Shown here: positions 17,809 to 28,075 of the stretch, one piece after another
How positions within the stretch are numbered: position 1 is the first letter of the stretch
How the letters are laid out: the number at the start of each line of letters is the position of its first letter
Source: Chara braunii
Lineage: Eukaryota > Streptophyta > Charophyceae > Charales > Characeae
Assembly (NCBI GenBank): GCA_003427395.1
Contig: BFEA01000111.1
Location: 1,088,574-1,118,610 of the forward strand
Length of the DNA stretch: 30,037 bases
Direction: 5' to 3'
Translations under genes and position numbers: made by a program
The notes under the pieces: generated by a model
Database searches by the model: none
Told to the model about the DNA's origin: nothing
Seen by the model: the letters and a program-made list of their open reading frames with translations, nothing else

Positions 17809-19772
17809 GATACTCGTCACCTCACGTTATCGTGTTGACCTCCGCCATAGCCTCGACGCACCGTTTCTTCACTAACTTCTAATGCACTAACTTATTTTCC
17901 CGATCTAATCACCCCATGTGATTCGCTCGGGGTCAAAGCCCCGGGATCGCTCCCTTGCTCTCTCGATTTCGCTCAGGCTCGAGAGAGCCACACCTCCTTA
18001 GTTGCGCCCAACTACTGTCTGTACCATCACTGCTGTTGACCGCCCCCAGCGCAAGAATGCATCCACGTTCGTCACCACTCCTCTGTTGCGCCTTGCCCAC
18101 CACGTGCTCGCTCTGCCGCTGGTCCCATAGCGCCCGTCACAGCTTGACCCGCTGTTTCATTGCCTACCTCTTCTCCGACTGCTAGCGGCCCCTACCTCGT
18201 ATCACCCGCCGCCTCACTGCCGACTCTGCGTCGCGTTGCTCCCTTTGCCCATGCTGCCTCCAACTCGCAGTGCTCCGCTCCGCCGTGCCAATTCTCGGAT
18301 GTGCCCGGCGCGAGTTTTGTGCCTAGATTCACCCCACTCACCTCCTTCAATCCCGCTCGTCACTCCGCCAGTTTCACCATGCTCGTCACTCACCGCTACG
18401 CAACGTGGCCTGGTACGGCCCTTCCCGCTGCCCTGCTGCGCTACTTACCATGCCTGATTCAGTCGGCCAGCCGCACGCCCGTTATCTTGTTGGCCTCGCT
18501 ATCCCATGTCCACGCCCGTCATCCTGCTACTGCGCAGCGCTGTCCGGTGCATGCACCCGGCCGAAGTCCACGCCCACATTCACTCATCTTCCTTTATTCC
18601 CGCTCACGCACGCCCCTCCGCTTAGTATCTCCGCTCTGCTCAACACCGGCGGTCCCACAACGTTCGACATTTGGCCCCTCCGGCTCTACGTGGCCTGACA
18701 ACAAAAACCAATCGATCGTCGGACCTCTCGCCGACTTATACAGATTGCTCTCGCGCAGGGGCCAGGCCGATTTTTCCTATATCGTTCCAGTTTTCACGAG
18801 TGCCCTGAAGGAATCACCCCGGCCTGCTGTTCCGTACGCCTGCTATAGGTGGGGGAAACGTTGCACATCCGACCGCGGCCCACAGACCAAGCTTCAAAGA
18901 GAAAAAAAACAGAAATCAAATTTAAAAAAATCAATTAAAAATAAAAAACGAAAAATAAAAAAGTGGAAAAAACAACAACGTCGGGTCCTCAGGGGGACGA
19001 GCGCTGTCGGCACCTGGCCAATCCCGTAGGTCAGCCAGCTACCATACCTACCAACAAAAGTCTGAGGGGGATAGCCCTGACGGGCCCTCGACCCCTTCCT
19101 CCTTGCCGCTTCGCTGCTCCGCCGCTCCCGCACCACCGCTCGCTAGCCTTGATCCCAGGACCTCCGTCGCAATAACCCGCCACCGTAACCTATAGGGCTA
19201 AGCCCCAGCCTGGGATTAGCGGGCGGTAAATCCCATATGAAGCGGTACTGAGGTGGTGCAGTCCAGCACCTAGGGCCGAGGGGGACGTCGTAGGCCTTGC
19301 CCCTACCTATGGCCATGCGCGGGGCTATCAAGCAATCATGCTGGCCTCCCCGATTGTGCCACGGCCGCCCCACGTACCATCCTACATATCAGCCCTGTCG
19401 CCGGTCAGGCATAGTAAGCGAGGGACAGCCCATTAATCCTTGGCCTAATCAAGGGTGCGGCGTCAAGCTGGACGCCTGCGTCAGCGGCACGACCCAAAGG
19501 GCAAAATCACACGCGCGCCTTGAAACTGCGCGCCCACTCACCCTACCTACTTAGCCAGCCTTGGTCCATACACTAGTAGCCGTTTGAGCACACCGGTCTG
19601 GACCGTCGGCCCCGCTGTCACTTGCAAAAAAACAGGGTGGATACCCTTGCAAGGGTATTCGCGCCGACAACATACTCGCCAAACTTGGGCGGAGGAAAAA
19701 GTGTTAGGAATCTTTGCGAGGTTTCTTTTCATCCGCCACAGGGTGTGTGGAGGCCCCCCGCTGTAACGTTCA
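17809..19772. other. GC-rich sequence, unidentified, 2 kb
   Basis: The longest frame, 18160-19029 (+, 289 aa), is rich in Ser, Pro, Ala and Arg and ends in a Lys-rich tail created by an A-rich patch at about 18897-18980. Other frames are open across it. Phrases such as CTCGTCACTC recur irregularly between 18050 and 18560. I support no gene here. Confidence 0.35.
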
Positions 19773-19951
19773 TTAAACCACAAGTACTTGGGCCATACAT
19801 CAGCTACAAGCCCCTTTCATGCATGCGCCGCAACTTTCGGGACCTCGGCGCCGTTGATAAATTTCATCAACGACCATTTTTGCGTCTACGGGCTCCCGAA
19901 GTTGTGGTGAGGGGGCCACGGCCGATGTATGGACCAAGTAATGGTGGTTTA
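19773..19951. mobile_element. TTAA-type short inverted-repeat element, long arms
   Basis: The left arm at 19773-19801 (TTAAACCACAAGTACTTGGG then CCATACATC) and the right arm at 19924-19951 (GATGTATGGACCAAGTAATG then GTGGTTTA) are reverse complements at about 24 of 28 positions. A central hairpin (GTTGAT/ATCAAC) and a second stem (ACTTTCGGG/CCCGAAGT-like) make almost the whole 179 bp able to fold back. Confidence 0.75.
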
Positions 19952-20040
19952 GATGGAGGGAAGTCTAAGGTGACTCTCCTCAAAAGCACTTTGTGGCAAG
20001 GTCTCGGCTTCGAGGCTACAGATATGGAAGACAAAACAAT

Positions 20041-20194
20041 TTAAACCACCAGTACTTCCTAAAGCCGTGCCGCTACGCGATTTAGGAAACGTACGGACCA
20101 CTACAAGAGCGCCCAAATTCATCCAACTAGAAACGTTTCTACTCTATTTTTTTTTCTGCGGCCGATAGCTGGGCCAAGTACTGGGGTGGTTTAA
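20041..20194. mobile_element. TTAA-type short inverted-repeat element
   Basis: It has left end TTAAACCACCAGTACTT and right end AAGTACTGGGGTGGTTTAA, and is 154 bp. The interior (20085-20175) is a close relative of 1657-1750. It lies only 89 bases from the previous element, in the same terminal family. Confidence 0.75.
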
Positions 20195-20446
20195 CTTCTT
20201 TACTGGTAACACAGGACGAGTAAGTGCAGCCATTCCCCAGACTCACCAAGGTGGCCCTTCTTTTTCACTCGCCATCAATCCACCACGAATGGCGAGTAGT
20301 GCAACCAGCCCTATAGATCAGAAGTTTTCATTTTCTCTTTCTGTAGGATTCAAATGGAGGGTTGCCCCTATCAAAAGATAGCAGGTGTACCCTTCAGCCA
20401 CATGTGCAGGGTGAGATCAAGAGTTCACAGCAAGCGGCCTAGGTCA
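20195..20446. other. Unassigned sequence
   Basis: A small inverted pair (CACTCGCCAT with ATGGCGAGT, near 20267-20298) is visible. Nothing else is recognised. Confidence 0.35.
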
Positions 20447-20583
20447 GGGCATACTCACACTAGGCCCTCAAACTCACCAAATCGTAAAATGAGAGGCTAG
20501 ATTGAGTCCTTGTAAACGAAGGACTCGATCTGGCAGCTCATGTTGCAATTTTGCGATTTTGAGGGCGTAGTGTGGGTATACTC
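20447..20583. mobile_element. Fold-back element with arms of about 60 bp
   Basis: The left arm starts GGCATACTCACACTAGGCCC and the right arm ends GGGCGTAGTGTGGGTATAC. The arms pair almost throughout, meeting at the perfect hairpin GAGTCCTT-GTAAACG-AAGGACTC near 20504-20526. The structure is that of a MITE. The target duplication is unclear (GTCAG on the left against CTCAG on the right). Confidence 0.8.
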
Positions 20584-20591
20584 TCAGTTGT

Positions 20592-20782
20592 TTAGCCATG
20601 CAAGTGGCATCCACCTCTCATGGGCTCAATCCCCACTGCATGCCTGGGCACACTTGGTGCCAACCAACTGAGATAGGGGCTCGTTAGACACTCCTCGTGG
20701 CGTCCTCGGGGCCAAAAGTAGTTTACTTCGGGGTTTTGAAGGAAATTCCCGTCGCCGTTCCACCTGTCCTCGGGGTGGTCTC
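20592..20782 (-). repeat. tRNA-derived SINE-like repeat
   Basis: Read on the minus strand, TATCTCAGTTGG resembles the internal RNA polymerase III box A (TRGCNNARYNGG). About 29 bases later GGGGATTGAGCCC resembles box B. The upstream segment CGAGGAGTGTCTAAC and CCCCGAGGACAGGTGGAACG recurs in changed form at 29569-29636. Box spacing fits a tRNA-like head, but I cannot fold a full tRNA. A minus-strand frame across it is probably incidental. Confidence 0.45.
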
Positions 20783-21232
20783 GGAAGGATGATTCCTTTT
20801 GGGCCCCGACAACCATTTTCATAATATTATAGTTGGTCGTGGGGGAGGGCAATGCCTTGGTCCATTGGGTGATGTTTGTCTCGCTATGGTGTGGTCCAGC
20901 TGCTGAAGGCGGGAAAATTTGAAAGGCGCTGGCAATGGGGGGAAAAAAGAACCTTAGATGAAATGGACCTCCCAGTTCGAAAATCAAATTTCGAATTGGA
21001 TGTTGGACGTCACAACGGCGACACGGGGCAGGTGGTGTCCATACTGGCGATGGTGGAAACGGGCATTTGCAGCGGTGTAGTGGAGTCGTTGTAAGTCGTT
21101 ATGGATTTGCGAGCACCCTGCGTATGTGTGGAGTCGCGCACACGCGGGGAACGTCGTCGGCGACTTGGCACTGAGGTTACCGTGGTCATGGCGAGTTCGT
21201 AGGCTGCTGTATTTTCCGGGTTCGTGAGCATC
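20783..21232. other. Unassigned sequence
   Basis: No gene is supported. The frames here overlap on both strands. Confidence 0.35.
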
Positions 21233-22779
21233 TATGAAACCGTTTGAGCGCGCTTAAGCGCGCGCTCAAAAGTGCTCAATCATGTTTTGAGTGCACGCTC
21301 ATATCAAAACATGAGCCTGCGCACCTGGCGGGGGCCAGCACGTGGAAGGGAACACGTGGGGGGGGTCGCACCTGGAAAAAAAATAATTGGGCGGGGTGGG
21401 TGGGTGGTGGAGGGGGTCCAAGGGTCGTTTTGGTTGTTTGGTGTATAAGGTGGGGGGGGAGTTGGGACCTGGGTGGGGGAGGCCATGGTTCTCTCTCTGT
21501 CTCTCTCTCTCTCTCTGTATATACATATATGTGGGGGGGGGGGGGGGGAGGGGAGCGGGTCTGTGAGTGTCTTTTTTTCTCGGTTTTATGTTTTTTATTT
21601 TTTTAAATACATATGAAGTTATGAACAAAAGAGAAAAACAATAAAAAATATGGGGTCACAGATCTTCAAAAGATCTAGAAGCCTATATTCTTTTTATTTT
21701 TTATTTTTTATTGTTTGCACGAAAAACAAGTTCTGTTAAAAAAAAAAACACCTATTTCTTTTTTTTTTTAACTTTTTTTTATGTTTTTCATTCCAAAAAA
21801 ATATAAAAAATTTTCAAAAAATAAAATAAAAAACATTAAGTTGTACATCTCAAAAATATCTACAACTCCAGGGTTGCCGGCGTTCGGGACGGGCCGAACG
21901 CCCGAACCCGAACGCCCGAACGTTCGAGACCCCCTCTCGAACGCGAACCCCCCCCCCCCCCCAAAAAAAAAAAAATGAATTCCAAAAAATCTGAAAAAAC
22001 ATATGTTATGCAGAAGAATAAACTGAACAACATTTGCCTCAATGTAATATCCAAATTATTTACCAAATTGGAAATAAAAATCAAACACGAAAAATAAATA
22101 ATAATAATGAAAATTAAAAAAAAAAAAACGAGAATGAAATTATTAAGTGGGCGAGCACGTTTTTGACACCTCCATCTTCAGCGATTTCTCTTTTTTGTTT
22201 TGGCTTTGACAAATGCCATGAAAATTTATATATGTTTATCTTACATAATTGAAACCTACAAATAAGGTTTGAAGAAATAATATTTTTTTTTCATGCCCCG
22301 AAATAAAGATAAAACAAAAAGTCGAAAGAGAGAAAAATGAGTGGGCAAGCAAGTTTTGACACCACTATCTTTGCCGATTTTTCATTATCGTTTTGCTTAA
22401 CAGAATGCCTTGAAAACTAAGAGGAAGATACCTTACATTACAAAAAACTCACAAAAAAACATTCAGAAAAAAGTAATAATATTTAGGTGTCAAATTGTTT
22501 TTTTGTGGGGTCCGAACCCCTTCGGGTTCAGGCCCCGTACGGGGACCCGAACGCCTGAACGTTCGGGGTCCAGCTTAGGGGTCTCCGTACGTTCAGCCTG
22601 ACAACCCTGTACAACCCTACATTTTTTAATTATTTTTTGCTTATTATTTTTCGAGAAAAACATTATTCCCGTTCCCACTCAAACCTCGCTCAAACACTTT
22701 AAATTTGAGCGCGGGATTGAGATGGAGCTAAAAAATTTGAGCTCCGACCCCGCGCTCAATCAGTGCGCGGCAACGCAGA
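21233..22779. mobile_element. Element with GAGCGCG-rich ends, interrupted
   Basis: Both ends carry repeated TTGAGCGCG or CGCGCTCAA motifs (21246-21270 and 22683-22765). Flanks TGAGCATC (21225-21232) and TGAGCATT (22780-22787) match at 7 of 8, suggesting an 8-bp target duplication. The left end begins TATGAAACCG, like the TTGTGAAACCG start of the element at 15579. The interior holds the CAGGGTTG-ended element at 21869-22609 and G-rich and T-rich runs. The exact ends are less sure than for the nested element. Confidence 0.6.
21869..22609. mobile_element. CAGGGTTG-ended hAT-like element, nested
   Basis: It starts CAGGGTTGCCGGCGTTCGGG and ends CAGCCTGACAACCCTG, with terminal inverted repeats of about 14 bp. 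The flanks TACAACTC (21861-21868) and TACAACCC (22610-22617) match at 7 of 8. Subterminal regions are packed with CGAACGCC/CGTTCGGG motifs. The AT-rich core contains two related segments (22146-22200 and 22338-22395) with GTGGGCRAGCAHG and a GACACC phrase, and shares more with the 15579-16109 and 8054-8339 cores. No transposase. Confidence 0.8.
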
Positions 22780-23940
22780 TGAGCATTGCAACATGTGCCG
22801 ATGGAGGGCAGCAGGGACGACGGGCGTGCAAAGTTGACTACGATCGAGAAGACAGGCGTCGGGACGGTTGTGCCCTTTCGTTGTCAGCAGAAGAGGGCAT
22901 TGGGAAGAATGAGAGCACAGATCCGCGCACCGAGGAGGAAGACGCTTCATCAAGTCCTCGTCGAAGGGCTGAATACCCTGGCCATCACCGAGGCAGCAAG
23001 GCTGTAGTTCAGGTTTGCTGCGCCATGGGTTGCAGTGTTCTTGGACGAACGACACGGACATGGTGGATGAAAAGAAGAACGGGGGGGGGGGGGGGGGGGG
23101 GGGGGGGAGGGGAGGATATCGGGCAATGCGATGACGTGACGGAGTACGTCCGGGAGAACCTGCATATGTCACCACGTGTCTTTCATGCAATGGAGATTGC
23201 ATCAAGTGTGGACGAACGCCCACGGGACGCGCTGTCGATGTCCATGTTGACTTCAGTCGATGTCGATCCCTGGTTTTCTCTGCTGGAGGCCTTCGATAGA
23301 GGTCGGCCATCAACAATAGACTAGGACCAGCAGTGGCAGCCGTCGATAGAGGTCGCCCATCAACGACATGTACGATAGAGCCGTAACTCCACGACGACAG
23401 TGAAGGTCCATCGAACAGCGATGATGAAGGGAGCAAACGGTAGAGGACAGCACACGACACACACACTCTAACGTTTTTCGTCGCCGACATGACTGGGGAT
23501 GCGGGAGGGGGATCGACCGTTGAACCCCTTCGAAGCTGGCGGGATGCACCACGACGACTACCCCAATTGAAGACGAACCTCGACGACGACCGTCCTCCAA
23601 TGGTAACCATGGGTGACCCGTTCCTTAAATCCCAACGTTGAGGCCCAAAGATGTCCACGCAGTCGTTGGCGGAACACCAATGGACCAGCCAAAAAAGAAA
23701 GTTGCCAATGATGCGTGCCTTCGCCGCTCTGATTATCACGCATCCTTGAGCTCTGAGGGACCTTGTGAGATTGTGACGCCCAACCTCATGCCCTGCACGA
23801 CTTCCTGTTTCGGAGTGTTAGTGGGTCTGGAAATGCAATTAGGGGTGTGCCAAGGATTTTACAAAAGTGAGGATGGAGTCCCAGGTGGGAACTGGAATCT
23901 CCGGTGTCAAGTTTCAGGGGTAGGAGTGCAAGAGTCTCGT
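22780..23940. other. GC-rich sequence, unidentified, with a G-run
   Basis: Frames are open on both strands (22722-23324 +, 22756-23739 -, 327 aa), so neither is supported as coding. A G run of about 27 (one A inside) lies near 23082-23109. The phrase CGATAGAGGTCG plus CCATCAAC occurs twice near 23293 and 23342. No family is recognised. Confidence 0.35.
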
Positions 23941-25162
23941 TTTAGCTCAGAATGGGGGCGATCGCCGATCTCGCGGCCTGGGCCGGGGACGTATCTCACG
24001 TACAGGCGGAACACCGTCGTCAGCCAATGCACATCTCAGAGTCTGATAAGGACGGTCGTAATCGGAAACTGTGCTCCCGAAGCTCCGCTTCAGAGCGGGT
24101 TCGTGGGACGAACCCTGCTCCGCGATACTCGTTGTATTGATGGCACTCCAGACACGGTGTGCGGGGCCAGTAACGGGCTATGGAGTCCCACGGAACAAAC
24201 ATTAGGTGGTGATACGGGAGAAGGACGTAATAGGGAGGAAAATGGGTAGTAATAGCGACGAAGTCGGGGGTTATATAATACTGTCTATTGCGGGTGCCGA
24301 GCTAGTCCAGAATCTGGGAATCCTGGTTTATTGCCCACTGGAAATCGCCCCCGCACAGTCGATCGTTCTCAGTCTGACAGGGGTAGTCAGGCTTCCGTGA
24401 GTTTCTTCGTCGCCTAAGTTGTTCCCTCTCCCAATACGTCCGATACTCGGGGTTCCTTAAGCTCTCGCGGTCGGTGACCCAGAAGGGAGTTTCCACCGCC
24501 ATATCCTACTCAATGTATTTTAATCACATACATTTCCTAACGAGGCGAGATCGCAGCTGGGCTTATGCAGACGCGCGTGTATGTTGCAGACTCCGCTGGC
24601 GGACTTGCTGTCATACACGGGCGCTTGCGCGGGCTGACTGCTCAGATTCTACCTTATGATAGGTACTTCTGTCCTCCGTCGGTCTGTCCCATATGCATGC
24701 AACTATTCTCTTTATGCAAACATCATCATTTCATGTAAGATCCAGTCGTTACATACATATTCATACTATTATGCAACAAAGAAGCAACTGCCCAGCATCA
24801 AAGACCAATACATCATATCATTCCTGCAATCATGCGTGAACTAAGAGCAAGTGGTCAGGCAAGACATGCGCGCCAAGCGTATCCAGCCAGATCCGATAGA
24901 ACCGAAAACTTATGGATCGCGGTGCACACAGTGCCGAAGGGCACTAGAAAGCGACAAACATTTAAGCTAACGCTATTGGAAAAAAAAAATGGAAATCAAA
25001 AACAACTCGAGAAAAGAGGCACGAGCATGCATACATACATTTGAAACAGAAAATCCGGATGATTTACAAAGAAATCTGAAACTACCACAACAAAATTGGG
25101 CACGTTGGAGTCAAAAATTACACAGAAGGTGAGAAGAAAGGCATTGTTCCACCATATCTCCG

Positions 25163-25165
<3 letters not shown>
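23941..25165. other. Unassigned sequence with a diverged inverted repeat
   Basis: GGACGTAATAGGGAGG with GCGACGAAG (24224-24262) has a diverged inverted partner around 24405-24445. Perfect small hairpins lie near 24076-24088 (GAAGC-TCC-GCTTC) and 24098-24116 (GGGTTCGT-GGG-ACGAACCC). No gene is recognised. Confidence 0.35.

Positions 25166-25227
<62 letters not shown>
25166..25227. repeat. (CT)31 microsatellite
   Basis: Perfect dinucleotide run. Arg-Glu and Leu-Ser frames over it are not genes. Confidence 0.95.
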
Positions 25228-25231
<4 letters not shown>

Positions 25232-25586
25232 ACCTTTCTGGCGCGGGCAGTCCGTCGCCCCGTGCCTCCAAACCGTACAGAGTCGTCACCCCGCTTGGCC
25301 TGAGCATGCAAGCCAGGCTCGTCCACGTGCAACAGTCCCTCTAGGCCCCGCACCAACCCCGCATACTCGGCACTAGCTCGTTGGGTCGCCCTTTTTTTTT
25401 TTTTTTTTTTTTTTGATTTTTTTTTTTTTCAAATGAAGATTGAGGCCGGGGTCCTCACAGTCTACCCGGAGTAACTGAACCGAACATGCTGAGAACCGGG
25501 CTCAGTGTCCCTCATGTGATGATGATGGTGATGCTAGTAATGATGGACTTCTAGTGATTCTTAGAAAAGTGTAAGATAGTAATTTC

Positions 25587-25620
<34 letters not shown>

Positions 25621-25777
25621 GTGGTTAGTATGTAAAAGAGACTATGCTATATCAACGATTCTAAGCACCTCCTGAAGCCCACCGCAGTTTTCCAAAAAAC
25701 TAAAGTATCTAAGGGATTTCCAACATATCCTAACAAAGCTCACCAAAACTGACTTATTCTCTGACAAACTCAACCAG
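25228..25777. repeat. Poly-T and (GAT)n tracts in unassigned sequence
   Basis: T23 occupies about 25392-25414, followed by G-A-T12, and a (GAT)n tract lies at 25587-25621. The surrounding sequence is not recognised. The order, T-run then GAT microsatellite in otherwise mixed sequence, has a loose parallel at 10036-10412. Confidence 0.6.
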
Positions 25778-25990
25778 GCCTCACGCCCCCTAACTGCTAG
25801 GTTACAGAGCAGCGCGACTCACTCCGGCTCCGGCCAGTGTCGTCCTGTGTCAGCAACCCCCAACTGTCCTTTAGGATGCCCCCCGCATAGCATCCCCAGA
25901 TCTCTCTGCAAGGCCTCATGCCCTCACCTTTGGCAAGCTACAGGGCATCACCCCGGCTCCGGCCAGCGTCGTTCTGGCATTGGACAACCA
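25778..25990. repeat. Diverged tandem repeat, two copies, about 134-bp period
   Basis: AGGCCTCACGCCC...CTCCGGCTCCGGCCAGTGTCG (25778-25836) recurs as AGGCCTCATGCCC...CCCGGCTCCGGCCAGCGTCG (25912-25970). Confidence 0.7.
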
Positions 25991-27106
25991 CGAATCCTGA
26001 ATATAACAGTCTAAATCCAGTGCAGCTTTGTACAACCCACCGGCAAACCCTCAGAGACCTGAGATATTCTTCAAACTACCAGGCATAACAAAAGAAATCC
26101 GATCCAAGAAGCTTCCCAAAGTCACCCCACAGAAAAACTTCCCCCTGCCCCCTGTCCCATGCTGCCACCGCCGAGGAAAACCTCCTCGGCCCCAACCTGG
26201 AACAGACCCCCTCCTCCCCCCTTCCGCAAAGGCAGCCAATTCCCTCCTAGAGGATACCTTCGCCTTCCCCTTGTCCCTATCTGCCCCCGCCGGGGTTGAA
26301 GGCGACCAACTCTCCCACCCTGACCCCAGACAAGGACAAACCACAAATCTGCCCCACCCCCGACAGGGCAGCCACCTCCCACCTTGCAGCGCCCCTGTAG
26401 AGTAAGGCTCCCCAATACCACCCCCACCCTTCCCCCAAGAGTCCCAACCGTGACCACAAAAGCCCTATCCCGACTGAAGCACATCCATCAGATCGAATCC
26501 CTAAAATATATGGTAGAACTGGAAATTTCTAAAAATTATGATGGAGAGAGAGGTAGGTGAGAGGTTTTTTTTTTTTTTTTGGATTTGCAGATGGTGATAA
26601 ACATCATCCTGAAGATGATGCCCTAGTTCCTACTCACCGTCTTACTGCTCGCTAGCCGATCCTCTCGACCGCGCTAACTCCCGATTAGATTAGAGAGATA
26701 ATTAATCGCGCTTGCGGGATTTATAGCTTGTGCATCAGCGCGCAATAACCGGGACTCCCGAAGAGGAATAGGAGAAAGGAAGGAGGAAGTGCCTACGGCT
26801 GCATGGCTGGGCCGCGGCGTGGGGGACGTAGCCTCACTCCACTCTTCAATCCAGTCATGCACCGATCTGGCCAATGAGATAGGGAAGGGAGAGCGCACGC
26901 AGAGACGCGGGAAGGAGTATCAAGAAAGGGAAGATTACAGTTACATTTGCGTCGGCAAGGAAAGAGCAAGAAGAGATTATAGTTGAGATGAGAATTTAGG
27001 CGCGGCAGGGACAAAGCGCAGGCCCAGGTGCAGCAAAGCGCGCGCAAGCAGGAAGCGATGTGCAGTTACAGGCAAAAATTACGAGGCACCCAATTTCCTA
27101 GTCTGA
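25991..27106. other. Unassigned sequence
   Basis: A C-rich stretch at 26100-26430 yields a Pro-rich frame (26028-26405, +) and Gly-rich frames opposite. None is convincing. A T18 run lies near 26563-26580. No RNA gene is recognised. Confidence 0.35.
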
Positions 27107-27107
27107 T

Positions 27108-27130
27108 TAAACCACCAGTACCTCGGCCAG
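27108..27130 (+). mobile_element. Left terminus of a TTAA-type element
   Basis: TTAAACCACCAGTACCTCGG followed by CCA is the best-preserved left terminus of the family. The matching right terminus is at 29121-29137, about 2 kb away, with the maturase remnant between. Whether the two belong to one element is inference. Confidence 0.55.
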
Positions 27131-27139
27131 CCAAAAAAA

Positions 27140-27168
27140 AAGTCGCGGCCGTTAACGCGCCGCGACTT
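27140..27168. repeat. 29-base near-perfect palindrome
   Basis: AAGTCGCGGC and GCCGCGACTT form a perfect 10-bp stem, and the loop itself contains the palindrome CGTTAACG. It lies directly inside the TTAA-type terminus. Confidence 0.85.
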
Positions 27169-27436
27169 TAGGGGGTTCGGGGCAGGCTTAGTAGTGGGAT
27201 GGAGTAGAAGCTGTCGGGCCCAAGGAAAAAGGGCGAACGGACTGTAGGACTGTAGGCGATTTTGTTTCCACATGCACGCACACAGTACAACCAAGAGAAT
27301 AGAAAGGAAAAAAAAATGGCAACAAGGGGAAAAAAAAAAAGAAGTACCCACCACTTGGCAGGCAACAAAACGGCCCTCATGTGGTGGTTACGGGCCATGC
27401 TCCATGAGTCCGTTGAGAGAACGCAAACTCTCGGGC

Positions 27437-27973
27437 AGATATACGGATCTAATAGGTCTTCTTGCAGATCCTAAATTCTTAATATATTGCTACGAGACTA
27501 TCAAGAGTAAGCCTGGTAACATGACTCCTGGAAAGGCGCGAAGCGCTCTTGATGGACTTACAAAAGAATGGTTTACTCACTTAGCAACTCTTCTTCAACA
27601 AGGGCGCTTCGCGCCGGATAAAGCGACCGACATTGTAAGAGGCCGCTTTATCTTCAAAATAGTCCAAAAAGCTATGCAGGTCATACTGGAGATGATCTAC
27701 GAAGAGAAATTTATTGATTGCAGTCATGCTTTTCAGCCTGGTAGAGGCTCCGCCGCAGCTCTGACTCTTGCGAGCCTCCATGTAGGAATCAAAAAACACC
27801 AAACGTGGGCCATCGAAGGCGACATAACTAACTGTTTTGATTCTATAGATCACAACGTTATCATGCAAATTATCAAAAAAGAGATTGCCTGTGAGAAATT
27901 CCTAGCGCTGGTGAAAGGGTCGCAACAACCGAACCCTTGGAACCTCGACCTTCCACCATTACTGATGGGGTAA
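27437..27973 (+). pseudogene. Group II intron reverse transcriptase/maturase remnant
   Basis: In an intact relative this protein helps a group II intron splice and copies it. Numbered in the open frame from the ATG at 27272, family sequence starts near residue 56 (LIGLLADPKFLIYCY, then SKPGNMTPGK at 79-88). It continues through FKIVQKAMQVILEMIYEEKF (128-147), DCSHAFQPGRGS (149-160) and AIEGDITNCFDSIDH (180-194), where D184 is the expected motif A metal-binding Asp. The phrasing resembles plant mitochondrial maturases. The basic motif normally ending RPLGIP before KIVQ is missing, replaced by a hairpin-containing stretch. The frame stops at 27973 soon after motif A, so the YADD active site, thumb/domain X and any DNA-binding end are absent. 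The first 55 residues look random. I call it a non-functional remnant, probably of mitochondrial origin. Confidence 0.85.
27535..27652. repeat. Two inverted repeats inside the maturase remnant
   Basis: GGCGCGAAGCGC (27535-27546) pairs perfectly with GCGCTTCGCGCC (27604-27615). GATAAAGCG (27617-27625) pairs with CGCTTTATC (27644-27652). The second lies exactly where the conserved motif before KIVQ should be, so it may be an inserted or rearranged segment. Confidence 0.8.
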
Positions 27974-28023
27974 GACTATGCCTTCACCATATTCACTACA
28001 GTCACCTGTAAGAACTTAGGTAC

Positions 28024-28033
28024 GAGCCGTATG
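28024..28033 (+). other. Possible 5' strand of group II intron domain V
   Basis: GAGCCGTATG matches the usual start of group II intron domain V and lies 50 bases past the maturase stop, as expected in a shortened intron. The closing strand (CGTACGGTTC or similar) is not found. Instead a different 11-bp hairpin starts at once (GAATGATGTGT, 28033-28043, with ACACATCATTC, 28065-28075). If domain V was here, it is broken. Confidence 0.45.
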
Positions 28034-28075
28034 AATGATGTGTGCAAGAAAGACAAAGAGTCAGACACATCATTC

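Noticed and set aside
18160-19029. 289-aa plus-strand gene
   Set aside because: Low-complexity Ser/Pro/Ala composition, Lys-rich tail from an A-rich patch, and several competing frames.
22756-23739. 327-aa minus-strand gene
   Set aside because: Frames on the plus strand are open over the same bases, it crosses a G27 run translated as poly-Pro, and no domain is visible.
24996-25356. Arg-Glu or Leu-Ser repeat proteins
   Set aside because: Products of the (CT)31 microsatellite, open in several frames at once.
26028-26405. Pro-rich 125-aa protein
   Set aside because: C-rich DNA gives Pro-rich or Gly-rich frames in all directions here, and nothing else supports a gene.
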